A DNA stretch of 64,000 nucleotides from Siphonodentalium dalli (GCA_032622095.1 CP136068.1:121773989-121837988), one strand, 5' to 3'. Positions 1-11,975 are shown, counted from the stretch's first letter. Made by a program: numbers and translations. The notes: generated by a model not told the origin, from the letters alone.

Positions 1-20
1 GGTGTGGGAATCAACTATCA

Positions 21-148
21 CTGCCTCCTCCAATGAGCCTACAATAAAAGAAATTACAGCAAATGTTTCTAGTTCAGAAGGTAACTACATCAAACTGCCT
101 CCTCCAATGAGCCTACAATAAAAGAAATTACAGCAAATGTTTCTAGTT
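21..148. repeat. Short tandem duplication, period 74
   Basis: The segment starting CTGCCTCCTCCAATGAGCCT at 21 recurs at 95, running through CAAATGTTTCTAGTT in both copies. Confidence 0.9.
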
Positions 149-166
149 TCTAGCATCAACATGCAT

Positions 167-611
167 CAAGTCTGAGAATAAGGTGTGATTTGCAGAATGA
201 GGTCCCCAGAGGGTGAATTTAGTGACGATATCCCACATAATGGGCTAGTATCACTAAATTCCATTCTGGGGACCTCATTCTGCTTAGGCCTCATCTTCTC
301 TGGAAAGTTTCTTTGTTATCAAATTTCTTCTTCACATAAATTCTATTTCTTTTTTTTAGTTTACTCAATATGCCCAAATTGGCAGATGGCACATTGCACA
401 ATCAAGGTTCCCAATAGGTGTACATCACAATATTCACCATTTGGGAACTTCAATCTTGAGTCTATGTCTCCCATAGCAGATGAGGCCATGTAGAATGAGG
501 TCCCCGGAGGGTTAATTTGGAGATGCTATCCCGATGTGCAGAATAGCATCACTAACTTCACCCTCTGGGGACCTCATTCTGCAAATGACAGGCACACTAA
601 ACTCAGGCTTG
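167..611. mobile_element. A-family MITE (hAT-like)
   Basis: The ends are CAAGTCTGAG and CAGGCTTG, and two internal foldbacks are built on GCAGAATGAGGTCCCC. The flanks ACATGCAT and CCCTGCAT give only a weak 8-bp TSD (6 of 8), so this copy is probably old. Confidence 0.75.
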
Positions 612-1308
612 CCCTGCATATTCACAGTCCTAGGTTAGAAGGAACTAAATAAGTAGAATTACCCTTCATTATCAAAGTGTATAATACAAGTTAAGACAGA
701 CAGACAGCCGGACTGATAGACGGACAGACAAATGATGGATGGTTGATCTGGATTTCGGCATTATGTGTATGGGTACACATACAAATACATGTATACATAA
801 TTTTAGGGTTTGAACGAGCCATGTCAGTCTCACACCTCCAATAGAAAATGGACTATTTTGTATACCCAGGTTTGAATTTTTTGATATTCTAATCATAGTG
901 ATTATAGTGAGCATATCGAAGGTCCCTGAATTCGCGGAGGTCCCCTAAAATGGTAGAAAATGATTCTATATATGTAACACTTATTGAGATGTTACCTAGT
1001 ACCCGAGGTCTATTGTTTTATTTTTTTAAATTGTTGAGTTTAACCCTAACCCTAACCCGAGTTTTAATTGTTAGCAATCAGAGGTGACACAATGCATCAT
1101 ATCATATTACCATGTTGTTTTACATCGTTCATCATCATATCATATTACAATGTTGTTTTACATTGTTCATAGAGTGCATTAGTGTATTTTCAACTCATCC
1201 CGACTCAAATTCATTCATTTGTTTCATATTTTCTGTTGAATAGAGTCTCCATTTAAATCAACCCGTTAAAGCATATGTTTGACATGCTACTGATATTACC
1301 AAGCAAGT
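612..1308. other. Unannotated stretch with simple repeats
   Basis: I see no gene here. It contains a (GACA)n run near 696, a short CCCTAACCCTAACCC block near 1042 that matches two to three telomere-type repeats, and a ~47-bp tandem duplication around TTGTTTTACAT (1095-1170). Confidence 0.6.
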
Positions 1309-1561
1309 TTAACCCATCAATGACTGGAGCTTCCAGAAACTTTGCGAAAACCCTGTGCCAATGCACTCTCTTATATATGTGAGTCTGCCATAGGGAGTCT
1401 CGCATATATAAGAGCCTAACAATATTTACCTTGACCTTGTAAGCCAGTACATTTTCTTATATATGCCAGGCTCCCTGTGGGAGACTCGCATATATAAGAG
1501 AATGCACTGGCACATGATCTTTAATGCTGCACCAGTGAAACTCCTGCCATGAAAGGGTTAA
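1309..1561. mobile_element. C3-family MITE (TTAA TSD)
   Basis: TTAA flanks both sides. The left end reads CCCATCAATGACTGGAGCTTCC; the right end reads as a degenerate complement, closing in GAAAGGG-TTAA. Two palindromic modules beginning GCCA(A)TGCA lie inside. Confidence 0.8.
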
Positions 1562-2136
1562 AATGTTCTCCGATTTAGTTGTCAGCTGCTTACTAAAGTG
1601 TATTGAAATTTTAAAGAAACCATCAAGCCATAAACTAAACATCGCCAGAAAATTGGATTCTACAAATTTCATTTACTGTTTTCACACACCCATCAGTGGT
1701 CCCATTCCTGAGGATAAGCCCAGTCCAGGGTAGTTTCCAGGCCAGTTTTGGTACCTGTAACAGGTATGGGCGCCCAAACTCCAGGCGCCCAAAAACAGTT
1801 GGAAAGAAGAAAAAATACTCAGATAATTTGTTTTTGACCATTACTACTAGAAAACAAACCCAACTAACAATAAATCATCAAATAAAACAATAAATTGTCA
1901 TTTTATGGCAGTACGTAGTTCCAGGGGGGAGCTACCCCTCCCATACGATCCCCCAACTTAGCGCTGCGGCCTTCGGATATGACATTTGCATATAAAACAG
2001 GTGTCCCCAAATAATTACTGGACACTACACTGGCCCAGTCTATATTTTTGCTCACAAAAAAATCATGAGATAGACCTCAAAGATAAGCCCACACCTATTT
2101 TTAGAACTTAGAGGGAGAGCATGCATTGATGTCAGG

Positions 2137-2395
2137 TTAACCCTTTGAGTGCCAGGGGCCGATATTATCGGCCCTAAACCTACACAATAAGTATGTTAAA
2201 GAATATAATAAAATATATTAAAATTGTAAAAATTGTAAAAAATTGTAAAAAAAAAAAATTGTTAAGCCAATGCATTCTCTTATATATGCGAGGCGACCTA
2301 TGGTCGACTCGCATATATAAGAGAATGCATTGGCACAGGGTATATGGGTTGATACAAAAATCGGACCTGGCACTCAATAGGTTAACTCTGAATCA
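2137..2395. mobile_element. C2-family MITE (TTAA TSD)
   Basis: The left end is TTAA-CCCTTTGAGTGCCAGGGGCC and the right end is GGACCTGGCACTCAATAGG-TTAA. One 67-bp palindromic module (CCAATGCATTCTCTTATATA and its complement) is inside, next to an A-rich strand. A copy in the duplicated unit lies at 5687-5945. Confidence 0.9.
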
Positions 2396-2618
2396 AGATG
2401 ACAAAAAGTTTCACAAAGTGCTATTTTGCAATATATAAGATGTTCTTTGTGTCTTATTTTAAATATTTATCTATCATAATAAAACACCAAAGCAAATTAA
2501 TTTCATTAAATAAAATAGTATACATCATGATTCATATTTAATAGCCAAACTGAGATTTTGCACGTGGGGGTCCTCGATGGTAAGCGCAGTCCAAAGTTTT
2601 TGTCAAAAAATTCACGGG

Positions 2619-2645
2619 CCCCCCCCCCCCCCCCCCCCCCCCCCC
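2619..2645. repeat. Poly-C tract (27 C)
   Basis: Uninterrupted C run after CACGGG. The copy at 6169-6192 has 24. It is one of the few differences between the duplicated units. Confidence 0.95.
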
Positions 2646-2825
2646 GGGGCTTACTGATGGGTGTATACAGTACTAGTGTCAATGTTCAGAGTAATAAACA
2701 AAACGATATTGATGTGCTACTGATGTTCCCAAGCATGTTTTAAATGTTTTCCGATTTAGGTGTCAGCTGCCTACTAAAGTGCATTGTTATAAAGTTCAAA
2801 CAAACCATTAAGCCATAAATTTAAA

Positions 2826-2975
2826 TATAACTAATGATTTTTTAGACCGGCAGATAACTTTATCAACAAAGAGAAAGAAATGATATATGGACTACTCATG
2901 AGCAAAAATATGTTTTTAATTCAAATTTCAAACTTAGCCATCCTATCAAATGTTTGTTGGTTTTATCTTAATGTG
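2826..2975. repeat. Direct repeat, copy 1
   Basis: The block around AGACCGGCAGATAACTT through GTTTGTTGGTTTTAT recurs at about 4073-4215, on the far side of the ~137-bp tandem array. Both are copied again in the second duplicate. Confidence 0.8.
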
Positions 2976-3229
2976 CATGATGATGTGTTTTTTATGCCAA
3001 ACTAAACCTTAAAATCTCTGCATACATTGTCCCTTTCAACGCAAAATAACCTGATAACACTTCTTTTTGAAATGAACTATCTCGTACATCAAGGTTATCG
3101 TGTCCTTTATTTTTACTTTTCATAATGCATCCACTAAAACATAAATGTACCACTTCTATGCAAAACATTTCATGTAGTGCTCGTAATTTTGACAGCAAGT
3201 GGTATTGAGAACAATGCTGGACGTCATAT

Positions 3230-3960
3230 TGAATTATAAAAATTACCCAAAGGGGAATTTGGATAAGTTGTTCCATGGTTTTTGCGCATATTTTAGCACC
3301 AAAGCACCTTGTTACCAATTTCTCCTGGGTCGATTCATATTTTAACATAATTTGGATGCCATCTTGAATTACATAAATTCCCCAAAGAGGATTTTTAATA
3401 TGTTGTTTTGTGGTCATTTGCACATGTTTTAGTACCAAAATCATCTTTTACCCATTTCTCATAGTTTGAGCTCATAGTTTAACATAATTTGGAAGCCATC
3501 ATGAATTACATAAATTCCCTAAATAGGATTTTTAATATGTTGTTTTGTGGTCATTTGCACATGTTTTAGTACCAAAATCATCTTTTACCCATTTCTCATA
3601 GTTTGAGCTCATTGTTTAACATAATTTGGAAGCCATCATGAATTACATAAATTCCCTAAAGAGGATTTTTAATATGTTGTTTTGTGGTCATTTGCGCATG
3701 TTTTTGTACCAAAATAACCTTGTTACCCATTTCTCCTACACAAGTGGGTTGAGCTCATATTTTTTACATAATTTGGATGCCATCTTGAATTACAAAAACT
3801 TCTAAAAGCAGATTTTGAATATGTTGTTTAGTGATCACTTGCACACGTTTTAGCATCAAAATCACCATATTACTAATTTCTTCTAGGTTGAGTAATATTT
3901 TTGACAAAGCGGATTTTAGATCACCTTATTATCCATTTATTCTAGGTTGAGTCATATTTT
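3230..3960. repeat. ~137-bp tandem repeat array, diverging at the edges
   Basis: The landmark GTTGTTTTGTGGTCATTTG recurs at about 3402, 3539 and 3677, with more diverged units on both sides. The 150-codon open frame on the minus strand here simply runs through repeat units and has no recognisable domain. The copy in the second duplicate is at 6777-7507. Confidence 0.85.
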
Positions 3961-4611
3961 GACTTTAATGACCAGACTGAAACCATTTCTCAGATAGGCG
4001 TCAGCAGCTTACTAAAGACTATTGTTATAAAGTTCAAAGAAAACATTAAGCTATAAACTTATAGATATCTAATGATATTTTTTAGACCGGCAGATAACTT
4101 ATCAACAGAGAAAAAGAAATGATATATGGACTACTCATGAGCAAAAATATGTTTTTAATTCAAATTTCAAACTTAACCATCCTATCAAATGTTTGTTGGT
4201 TTTATGTTATTGTGTATGATGATGTGTTTTTTATGCCAAAGTAAACCTTAAATTCCCCCTGTTCATTGTCTGTTCACACTCAAGATACCCAGATAACGTT
4301 TCTTTTTGAAATGAACTGTCTTGTAGATCTCGGCTGAGTGCACATGAAAGCTTTATAGGCATGATTGATATCCGTGCAATTATGAAGGTGTCAATGAATA
4401 GACAGTATGATATTATGGTAAATGCCAAAGTGTAACTTCCCTTTGCCTTTTAACCCTAGGCGTCGCTAGGTTTCACAATACAGTAATTTGCAAGGGAGTT
4501 AGTTCACTCCATACATTATTTAACATTGACGATGAGGCTGGCCCACTATGTACAATATTAACTTTCATATCCAGAGAACACTTCCAATGAATAGACAATG
4601 TGATTTTATGG

Positions 4612-4829
4612 TACAGTAATGCCCTAAATAATCAACTCCTTAACCACAACAGAATTATGGGTAACTTTTCAGGATTTAGTCGGAAATATGTTTTTTTTGC
4701 AATTCATCGGAAAGCTCTCAGTGAGAGCTTTCTGATGAATGGCAACATGCAATATTTCCGACTAAATCCTGAAAAGTTACCCATAATTCTGCTGTGGTTA
4801 TGTAGTCGATTATTTAGGGCATTACTGTA
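4612..4829. mobile_element. B-family foldback MITE (TA TSD)
   Basis: TA-CAGTAATGCCCTAAATAATC at left and its complement at right give almost a perfect hairpin, ~105 bp per arm, with centre GCTCTCAGTGAGAGC. TA target and CAGT ends suggest a Tc1/mariner-driven element. Confidence 0.92.
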
Positions 4830-5041
4830 AATGCCAAAGCGTAACTTCCCTCTGATTTAACCCTAGTCATAGCTCTTGGTTTATTCTTTCATCAAGTGAA
4901 ATATCTGAAGGCACGTGGCACGTTTCTCAAAACAGTAATTTGCAAGGGAGTTAAGCTCACAGGTTTTTAGATTGGTCTAATTTGGGTACATCAGGGTGAA
5001 ATATGGTTTGTCCTAGTTGGGGGAATATGAAGGCCTTTTAG

Positions 5042-5288
5042 CAAGCCTTGAAATAGGGTGTCTGTCATTTTCAGAATGAGGTCCCCAGAGGGTGAATTTA
5101 GTGATGCTACCCCCGCATAGTGGGCTAGCATCACCAAATTCACCTCTGGGAACCTCATTCTGCTGAGGTGTAAGCAGAATGAGGTCCCCAGAGGGTGAAT
5201 TTGGTGATGCTAGCCCACTATGCGGGGTATCATCACTAAATTCACCCTCTGGGGACCTCATTCTGCAAATGACAGACACCCTATTTCA
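5042..5288. mobile_element. A-family MITE, right end cut by the duplication
   Basis: It starts CAAGCCTTGAAATAGGGTG. The inner palindromes on GCAGAATGAGG are present. The last few bases of the right TIR are replaced by the second unit at the duplication junction. Confidence 0.9.
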
Positions 5289-5686
5289 AGGCCAGTTTTG
5301 GTACCTGTAACAGGTATGGGCGCCCAAACTCCAGGCGCCCAAAAACAGTTGGAAAGAAGAAAAAATACTCAGATAATTTGTTTTTGACCATTACTACTAG
5401 AAAACAAACCCAACTAACAATAAATCATCAAATAAAACAATAAATTGTCATTTTATGGCAGTACGTAGTTCCAGGGGGGAGCTACCCCTCCCATACGATC
5501 CCCCAACTTAGCGCTGCGGCCTTCGGATATGACATTTGCATATAAAACAGGTGTCCCCAAATAATTACTGGACACTACACTGGCCCAGTCTATATTTTTG
5601 CTCACAAAAAAATCATGAGATAGACCTCAAAGATAAGCCCACACCTATTTTTAGAACTTAGAGGGAGAGCATGCATTGATGTCAGG

Positions 5687-5945
5687 TTAACCCTTTGAGT
5701 GCCAGGGGCCGATATTATCGGCCCTAAACCTACACAATAAGTATGTTAAAGAATATAATAAAATATATTAAAATTGTAAAAATTGTAAAAAATTGTAAAA
5801 AAAAAAAATTGTTAAGCCAATGCATTCTCTTATATATGCGAGGCGACCTATGGTCGACTCGCATATATAAGAGAATGCATTGGCACAGGGTATATGGGTT
5901 GATACAAAAATCGGACCTGGCACTCAATAGGTTAACTCTGAATCA
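5687..5945. mobile_element. C2-family MITE (duplicate of 2137-2395)
   Basis: Same TTAA ends and palindrome as the first copy, at an offset of 3550. Confidence 0.9.
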
Positions 5946-6776
5946 AGATGACAAAAAGTTTCACAAAGTGCTATTTTGCAATATATAAGATGTTCTTTGT
6001 GTCTTATTTTAAATATTTATCTATCATAATAAAACACCAAAGCAAATTAATTTCATTAAATAAAATAGTATACATCATGATTCATATTTAATAGCCAAAC
6101 TGAGATTTTGCACGTGGGGGTCCTCGATGGTAAGCGCAGTCCAAAGTTTTTGTCAAAAAATTCACGGGCCCCCCCCCCCCCCCCCCCCCCCCGGGGCTTA
6201 CTGATGGGTGTATACAGTACTAGTGTCAATGTTCAGAGTAATAAACAAAACGATATTGATGTGCTACTGATGTTCCCAAGCATGTTTTAAATGTTTTCCG
6301 ATTTAGGTGTCAGCTGCCTACTAAAGTGCATTGTTATAAAGTTCAAACAAACCATTAAGCCATAAATTTAAATATAACTAATGATTTTTTAGACCGGCAG
6401 ATAACTTTATCAACAAAGAGAAAGAAATGATATATGGACTACTCATGAGCAAAAATATGTTTTTAATTCAAATTTCAAACTTAGCCATCCTATCAAATGT
6501 TTGTTGGTTTTATCTTAATGTGCATGATGATGTGTTTTTTATGCCAAACTAAACCTTAAAATCTCTGCATACATTGTCCCTTTCAACGCAAAATAACCTG
6601 ATAACACTTCTTTTTGAAATGAACTATCTCGTACATCAAGGTTATCGTGTCCTTTATTTTTACTTTTCATAATGCATCCACTAAAACATAAATGTACCAC
6701 TTCTATGCAAAACATTTCATGTAGTGCTCGTAATTTTGACAGCAAGTGGTATTGAGAACAATGCTGGACGTCATAT

Positions 6777-7507
6777 TGAATTATAAAAATTACCCAAAGG
6801 GGAATTTGGATAAGTTGTTCCATGGTTTTTGCGCATATTTTAGCACCAAAGCACCTTGTTACCAATTTCTCCTGGGTCGATTCATATTTTAACATAATTT
6901 GGATGCCATCTTGAATTACATAAATTCCCCAAAGAGGATTTTTAATATGTTGTTTTGTGGTCATTTGCACATGTTTTAGTACCAAAATCATCTTTTACCC
7001 ATTTCTCATAGTTTGAGCTCATAGTTTAACATAATTTGGAAGCCATCATGAATTACATAAATTCCCTAAATAGGATTTTTAATATGTTGTTTTGTGGTCA
7101 TTTGCACATGTTTTAGTACCAAAATCATCTTTTACCCATTTCTCATAGTTTGAGCTCATTGTTTAACATAATTTGGAAGCCATCATGAATTACATAAATT
7201 CCCTAAAGAGGATTTTTAATATGTTGTTTTGTGGTCATTTGCGCATGTTTTTGTACCAAAATAACCTTGTTACCCATTTCTCCTACACAAGTGGGTTGAG
7301 CTCATATTTTTTACATAATTTGGATGCCATCTTGAATTACAAAAACTTCTAAAAGCAGATTTTGAATATGTTGTTTAGTGATCACTTGCACACGTTTTAG
7401 CATCAAAATCACCATATTACTAATTTCTTCTAGGTTGAGTAATATTTTTGACAAAGCGGATTTTAGATCACCTTATTATCCATTTATTCTAGGTTGAGTC
7501 ATATTTT
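6777..7507. repeat. ~137-bp tandem array (duplicate copy)
   Basis: Second copy of the array at 3230-3960, offset 3547. Confidence 0.85.
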
Positions 7508-8158
7508 GACTTTAATGACCAGACTGAAACCATTTCTCAGATAGGCGTCAGCAGCTTACTAAAGACTATTGTTATAAAGTTCAAAGAAAACATTAAGCTA
7601 TAAACTTATAGATATCTAATGATATTTTTTAGACCGGCAGATAACTTATCAACAGAGAAAAAGAAATGATATATGGACTACTCATGAGCAAAAATATGTT
7701 TTTAATTCAAATTTCAAACTTAACCATCCTATCAAATGTTTGTTGGTTTTATGTTATTGTGTATGATGATGTGTTTTTTATGCCAAAGTAAACCTTAAAT
7801 TCCCCCTGTTCATTGTCTGTTCACACTCAAGATACCCAGATAACGTTTCTTTTTGAAATGAACTGTCTTGTAGATCTCGGCTGAGTGCACATGAAAGCTT
7901 TATAGGCATGATTGATATCCGTGCAATTATGAAGGTGTCAATGAATAGACAGTATGATATTATGGTAAATGCCAAAGTGTAACTTCCCTTTGCCTTTTAA
8001 CCCTAGGCGTCGCTAGGTTTCACAATACAGTAATTTGCAAGGGAGTTAGTTCACTCCATACATTATTTAACATTGACGATGAGGCTGGCCCACTATGTAC
8101 AATATTAACTTTCATATCCAGAGAACACTTCCAATGAATAGACAATGTGATTTTATGG

Positions 8159-8376
8159 TACAGTAATGCCCTAAATAATCAACTCCTTAACCACAACAGA
8201 ATTATGGGTAACTTTTCAGGATTTAGTCGGAAATATGTTTTTTTTGCAATTCATCGGAAAGCTCTCAGTGAGAGCTTTCTGATGAATGGCAACATGCAAT
8301 ATTTCCGACTAAATCCTGAAAAGTTACCCATAATTCTGCTGTGGTTATGTAGTCGATTATTTAGGGCATTACTGTA
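8159..8376. mobile_element. B-family foldback MITE (duplicate of 4612-4829)
   Basis: Same TA-CAGTAATGCC hairpin at an offset of 3547. Confidence 0.92.
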
Positions 8377-8588
8377 AATGCCAAAGCGTAACTTCCCTCT
8401 GATTTAACCCTAGTCATAGCTCTTGGTTTATTCTTTCATCAAGTGAAATATCTGAAGGCACGTGGCACGTTTCTCAAAACAGTAATTTGCAAGGGAGTTA
8501 AGCTCACAGGTTTTTAGATTGGTCTAATTTGGGTACATCAGGGTGAAATATGGTTTGTCCTAGTTGGGGGAATATGAAGGCCTTTTAG

Positions 8589-8841
8589 CAAGCCTTGAAA
8601 TAGGGTGTCTGTCATTTTCAGAATGAGGTCCCCAGAGGGTGAATTTAGTGATGCTACCCCGCATAGTGGGCTAGCATCACCAAATTCACCTCTGGGAACC
8701 TCATTCTGCTGAGGTGTAAGCAGAATGAGGTCCCCAGAGGGTGAATTTGGTGATGCTAGCCCACTATGCGGGGTATCATCACTAAATTCACCCTCTGGGG
8801 ACCTCATTCTGCAAATGACAGACACCCTATTTCAAGGCTTG
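8589..8841. mobile_element. A-family MITE, complete
   Basis: It runs from CAAGCCTTGAAATAGGG to CCCTATTTCAAGGCTTG. The flanks CCTTTTAG and CCTGTTAG match at 7 of 8 positions, which is an 8-bp TSD as in hAT elements. Confidence 0.92.
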
Positions 8842-8913
8842 CCTGTTAGCTCACTCCAATAGTTAATTTCGACACTGAGGAAAATTTATCAATTCATACA
8901 ATATTTAACCTTG

Positions 8914-9234
8914 ATATTGAGGCAAACATGTCCACTCTACACAATATTTGGGATGACAGTAGCCAAAATATTCAATAGTTGGAAATTCATTCCTGGAACA
9001 GCTGTCCGTAGTTTCGGACTGAAAACAGGTTGAGCTTATTCTGATTGTTTCATTTTCCAATAAAAATTTAGTGTAAAATGGGTTGTTTTAAGAAGAAAAA
9101 ATTAAAAAATTTCTACTTTCAGTAAAATTTTAGACTAAAATGTTTTTAAATTTCCAAAAACATAAAGAGATGTATGGTTGAAATGAAATGATGATTTGTT
9201 GCTTTTTAATTCTGGCTATAGCTCTCGGTTTATA
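8914..9234. repeat. ~315-bp direct repeat, copy 1
   Basis: GGGATGACAGTAGCCAAA through GCTATAGCTCTCGG recurs at about 9547-9825. A C3 element separates the copies. No coding signal. Confidence 0.8.
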
Positions 9235-9487
9235 AACCCTTACCTGACTGGAGCTTCCAGAAATTTTGCAAAACCCTGTGCCAATGTATTCTCTTACATA
9301 TGCGAGTCTCCCATAGGGATCCTCGCATATATAAGAGAATACATTGGCCTAACAAAATTTACCTTGACAGCCAGTGTATTCTCTTATAAATGTGAGGCCC
9401 TCTATGGGAGACTCACATATATAAGAGAATGCGCTAGCACAGGATCTTCAATGCTGCACCAGTTCAGTTCCGTCATGAAAGGGTTAA
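9233..9487. mobile_element. C3-family MITE
   Basis: Its right end is CATGAAAGGG-TTAA; the left flank is mutated (TAAACCC). Two palindromic modules (CCAATGTATTCTC and complement) are visible, the first with GAGTCTCCC-ATA-GGGA at its centre. Confidence 0.75.
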
Positions 9488-9514
9488 CTTTGACATTGAG
9501 GATAACGTACCCTT

Positions 9515-9835
9515 GATATTGAGGCAAACATCTCCACCGTATACAATAATTGGGATGACAGTAGCCAAATTATTCAATAGTTGGAAATTAATTCTTGGAA
9601 CAGCAGTCCGTAGTTTCAGACCGAAAATAGGTTGAGATTGTTTCATTTTCCAATCAACATTTAGTGTAAAATGTGTTGTTTTTTAGAGAAAAAGTTGAAA
9701 AAAATTCTACTTTCTGTAAACTTTTAGACCAACTGGCTATCAGTTTTTTAATATCCGAAAACATATTGAGATGTAAGGTTGAAATGAAATGATGATATGT
9801 TGCTTTTTAATTGTGGCTATAGCTCTCAGTTAATT
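9515..9835. repeat. ~315-bp direct repeat, copy 2
   Basis: Diverged copy of 8914-9234. Confidence 0.8.
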
Positions 9836-9988
9836 TATTCAACAAGTGAACAGCAATGTTTAAACAATAGAGAAATTTGCAAGTAACAGCTCAATATTAG
9901 CCAGAGGAGTTAGCTAGATGATGGAGTGTTATTGTGATGATTAAATGGGAGGAGTTTTTATATTGATGATGGATGGGTGGAGGGTTTA

Positions 9989-10200
9989 TTTAACCCTTCC
10001 ATGACTGTATCTTCCAGAAACTTTGCGAAAACCCTGTTCCAAAGGGAACCTCGCACATGTAAGAGAATACATTGGTCTAACAAAATTTATCTTGACCTTG
10101 TAAACCAGTGTATTCTCTTATATATGTGAGGCTCCCTATGGGAGACTCGCATATATAAGAGAATGCACTGGCACAGGATTTTTAATGCTCGCTTGGCTCC
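9989..10200. mobile_element. C3-family MITE, right end lost
   Basis: It starts TTAA-CCCTTCCATGACTG, keeps one full palindrome near 10100-10170 and fades out near 10200 without the closing TIR. The first palindrome is reduced to one half. Confidence 0.65.
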
Positions 10201-10634
10201 AAATGACCACTGCACCATATCCCTCAATAAAACACTCACTACATTCATTTCTTATATTTATATAGGTTTTGATGATTTATCCCCATAAAAAAGCTGAAAG
10301 CATCCTTATTTATTTTCACAAAATCTGCCTAAAACATGAGACTAGCCCATGCAGCACTGTACGTCAGCCCAACAAAAGCTTGAGTTTCACCAGTGAATTA
10401 TCAATCACTTTTTTGGTGATATTATGTGAACTGCAGGAAAAAATGACAAGTTTCTGTTTCAGTATTTTCTTCAAATAGTGGATCGTTGTCGTCTTGTCAT
10501 TTCAAAATTTTGAAACATAAAGTTTGGATGGAAGATGGTTCCCGATCAATATTGTTTAGTTACACAGAAAATAGAAGAAGATGGATTGAAGGATTAAAGG
10601 ATAGAAGGCGGTATAACAAACTATTATATATTAC
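10201..10634. other. Intron of the Ig gene, no feature recognised
   Basis: This lies immediately downstream (in gene direction) of the last visible Ig exon. The open frames on the plus strand here have no recognisable domain. Confidence 0.5.
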
Positions 10635-10790
10635 CAGTGTTGTTTGGTTCCACAATGAGTTGAATAATATGCTCGGATGTTCTGTTGATGCGACTCAGAG
10701 GGTTTGAGATAATACATCGATATTCTCCCTGATCTTGGAAGCTTGTTGTCTTTATCAAAAGATTACCAGACATCAGAATCTCATAGTTAT
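10635..10790 (-). CDS. Ig-domain exon (second half of second Ig domain)
   Basis: This 156-base exon has acceptor TTCTTTGTAG and donor GTAATA, with phase 1 at both ends. It completes the second Ig domain: SGNLLIKTTSFQDQGEYRC supplies the D/E strands, the tyrosine-corner DxGxYxC motif and the second cysteine. The G strand reads NRTSEHIIQLIVEP, which includes an N-glycosylation sequon. The NxTSxxIxLxVE pattern is one that I recall from the second Ig domain of vertebrate Sidekick proteins. The next exon must lie at lower coordinates. I find no further Ig exon before position 1, so the gene probably leaves the window. Confidence 0.85.
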
Positions 10791-11060
10791 CTACAAAGAA
10801 GATCAATTAGTAATTTCAATGCTATGAATAAAAGTACGAATCAGTACCATTACGGAAAAATCACAAGAAACAAGGGGTCAACTATAGTCAGCAAATGTTT
10901 TATCAGGAATATCTATAATTTCAGTGACTAACAGTGAATTCAGTGCCAACAGCATTTGTTGTTAGTTTTTAATCAATTTGACTGCGACCATTTTTGAGCT
11001 TGCTATCTACTAAATTATGATCATTTCACCATTGTTAGCTACAACTCATTTAGTTTGAGC

Positions 11061-11149
11061 TTAACCCTTTAATGACAAGAGCTGCGCTGATGCAGCATTA
11101 AAGATCCTGTACCAGTGCATTGAGAAAGCTCCAGTCATGGAAGGGTTAA
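11061..11149. mobile_element. C3-family MITE, 89-bp deletion derivative
   Basis: Both TTAA flanks and both ends are kept (CCCTTTAATGAC and GTCATGGAAGGG), but the palindromes are deleted down to GTGCATTGAGAAAGC. Confidence 0.75.
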
Positions 11150-11229
11150 ACGTATTTCAGGGAAGAATTACAACAAGATCTCGTGTGTAGCTATGAACTA
11201 TTGGCACTGAATCCTTTTGTATAATACCT

Positions 11230-11391
11230 ATTGGATGAAAAAAGGGAGATGATTGAACTTCAGCCATTGTTACTTCTCCCCGATAACTGGCCACTTCTCC
11301 CTAATTTTAATAACCAAACAGGGAGAAGTGACATTTCCTAATTTGAAACCTCTTGGCTGGTCCCCGCCTGTTATAATTTAAAATGATCATG
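11230..11391. mobile_element. Partial M-family element
   Basis: AGAAGTGACATTTCCTAATT through GGCTGGTCCC matches the right end of the M element at 43897-44760, which carries AGAAGTGACTTCTCC and GGCTGTCCCTGA. Confidence 0.5.
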
Positions 11392-11401
11392 AAACCTGTC
11401 C

Positions 11402-11618
11402 TACAGTAATGCCCTAAATAATCGACTCCTTAACTACAGCAGAATTATGGATAATTTTTCAAGATTTAGTCGGAGATATGGCTTGTTACCATTCATCGTA
11501 AAGCTCTCACTCATAGCTTTCTGATGAATGGCAACAAGTCATATTTCCGACTAAATCCTGAAAAATTACCCATAATTCTGCTGTGGTTGAGGAGTCGATT
11601 ATTTAGGGCATTACTATA
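11402..11618. mobile_element. B-family foldback MITE
   Basis: It starts TA-CAGTAATGCCCTAAATAA, and the right end GGGCATTACTATA has decayed from CTGTA. It lies about 30 bp beyond the second Ig exon, inside the following intron. Confidence 0.88.
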
Positions 11619-11646
11619 TATTAGGGAGATTTAAATAAATACTAAC

Positions 11647-11793
11647 CAGGAGATGTATCGAGTAGGGTACCATTAATAGTATATGTAACAACGGGAGTCG
11701 GCTGACCGTCTGCATGCTGACACGGTATGGTTGTGGTCCCGCGATCAACCACTCTAATCACTGTGTCATTTTTATCAGTAAAGTCCCCTAGAA
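11647..11793 (-). CDS. Ig-domain exon (first half of second Ig domain)
   Basis: This 147-base exon is bounded by TTCTTTACAG and GTTAGT. It accepts phase 1 from the exon at 14680-14958 and leaves phase 1. It encodes the linker LGDF and strands A-D of a second Ig domain, with the B-strand cysteine in TTTIPCQHADG. The position normally held by tryptophan reads VVTYTINGT, so no canonical Trp is present. NGT is a possible N-glycosylation site. Splitting one Ig domain over two exons by a phase-1 intron near its middle is common in this superfamily. A LINE remnant on the same strand fills much of the intron upstream. Confidence 0.85.
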
Positions 11794-11975
11794 CTGTAAA
11801 GAATAAATAAAACAAATTAGTACATTCAGAGAAGAATACCTTGTGAGTAGGACTCTCAATATGGTGCCGGACATTTGCAGAATGAGAAGCTTTTTTTATT
11901 CCCTTATGAAATGTCAAATTTGTTGAACTTATTATCCAAACATTTCCCATCAATGAATATGAATTCTGCACTTCA

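Larger units (their letters stand above)
1739..5288. repeat. 3.55-kb tandem duplication, copy 1
   Basis: The interval repeats next to itself at 5289-8836. It contains a C2 element, a poly-C run, ~137-bp tandem repeats, a B element and most of an A element. Offsets run 3550, then 3547 after the poly-C tract (27 versus 24 C), then 3546 after a one-base C difference near 5110. I saw no other differences. The breakpoints share only AG/AGGC microhomology. Confidence 0.97.
5289..8836. repeat. 3.55-kb tandem duplication, copy 2
   Basis: This is the second copy of 1739-5288, almost base-for-base. Its A element (8589-8841) is complete, whereas the one in copy 1 stops at 5288. The intact right flank therefore belongs to this copy. 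Near-identity including intergenic DNA implies a very recent event or an assembly duplication. Confidence 0.97.

Noticed and set aside
1042-1057. Telomere-type CCCTAA repeats
   Set aside because: Only two to three units with no array and ordinary sequence on both sides; too short to mark a chromosome end or fusion.
2992-3444. 150-codon open frame on the minus strand (and its duplicate at 6539-6991)
   Set aside because: It runs through a ~137-bp tandem array and shows no domain or splice context; it appears twice only because the segment is duplicated.
4600-4830. Open frames through the hairpin elements (also 8147, 23808, 32704, 49046)
   Set aside because: These are translations of B-family palindromes, repeated at many sites with shifting frames.
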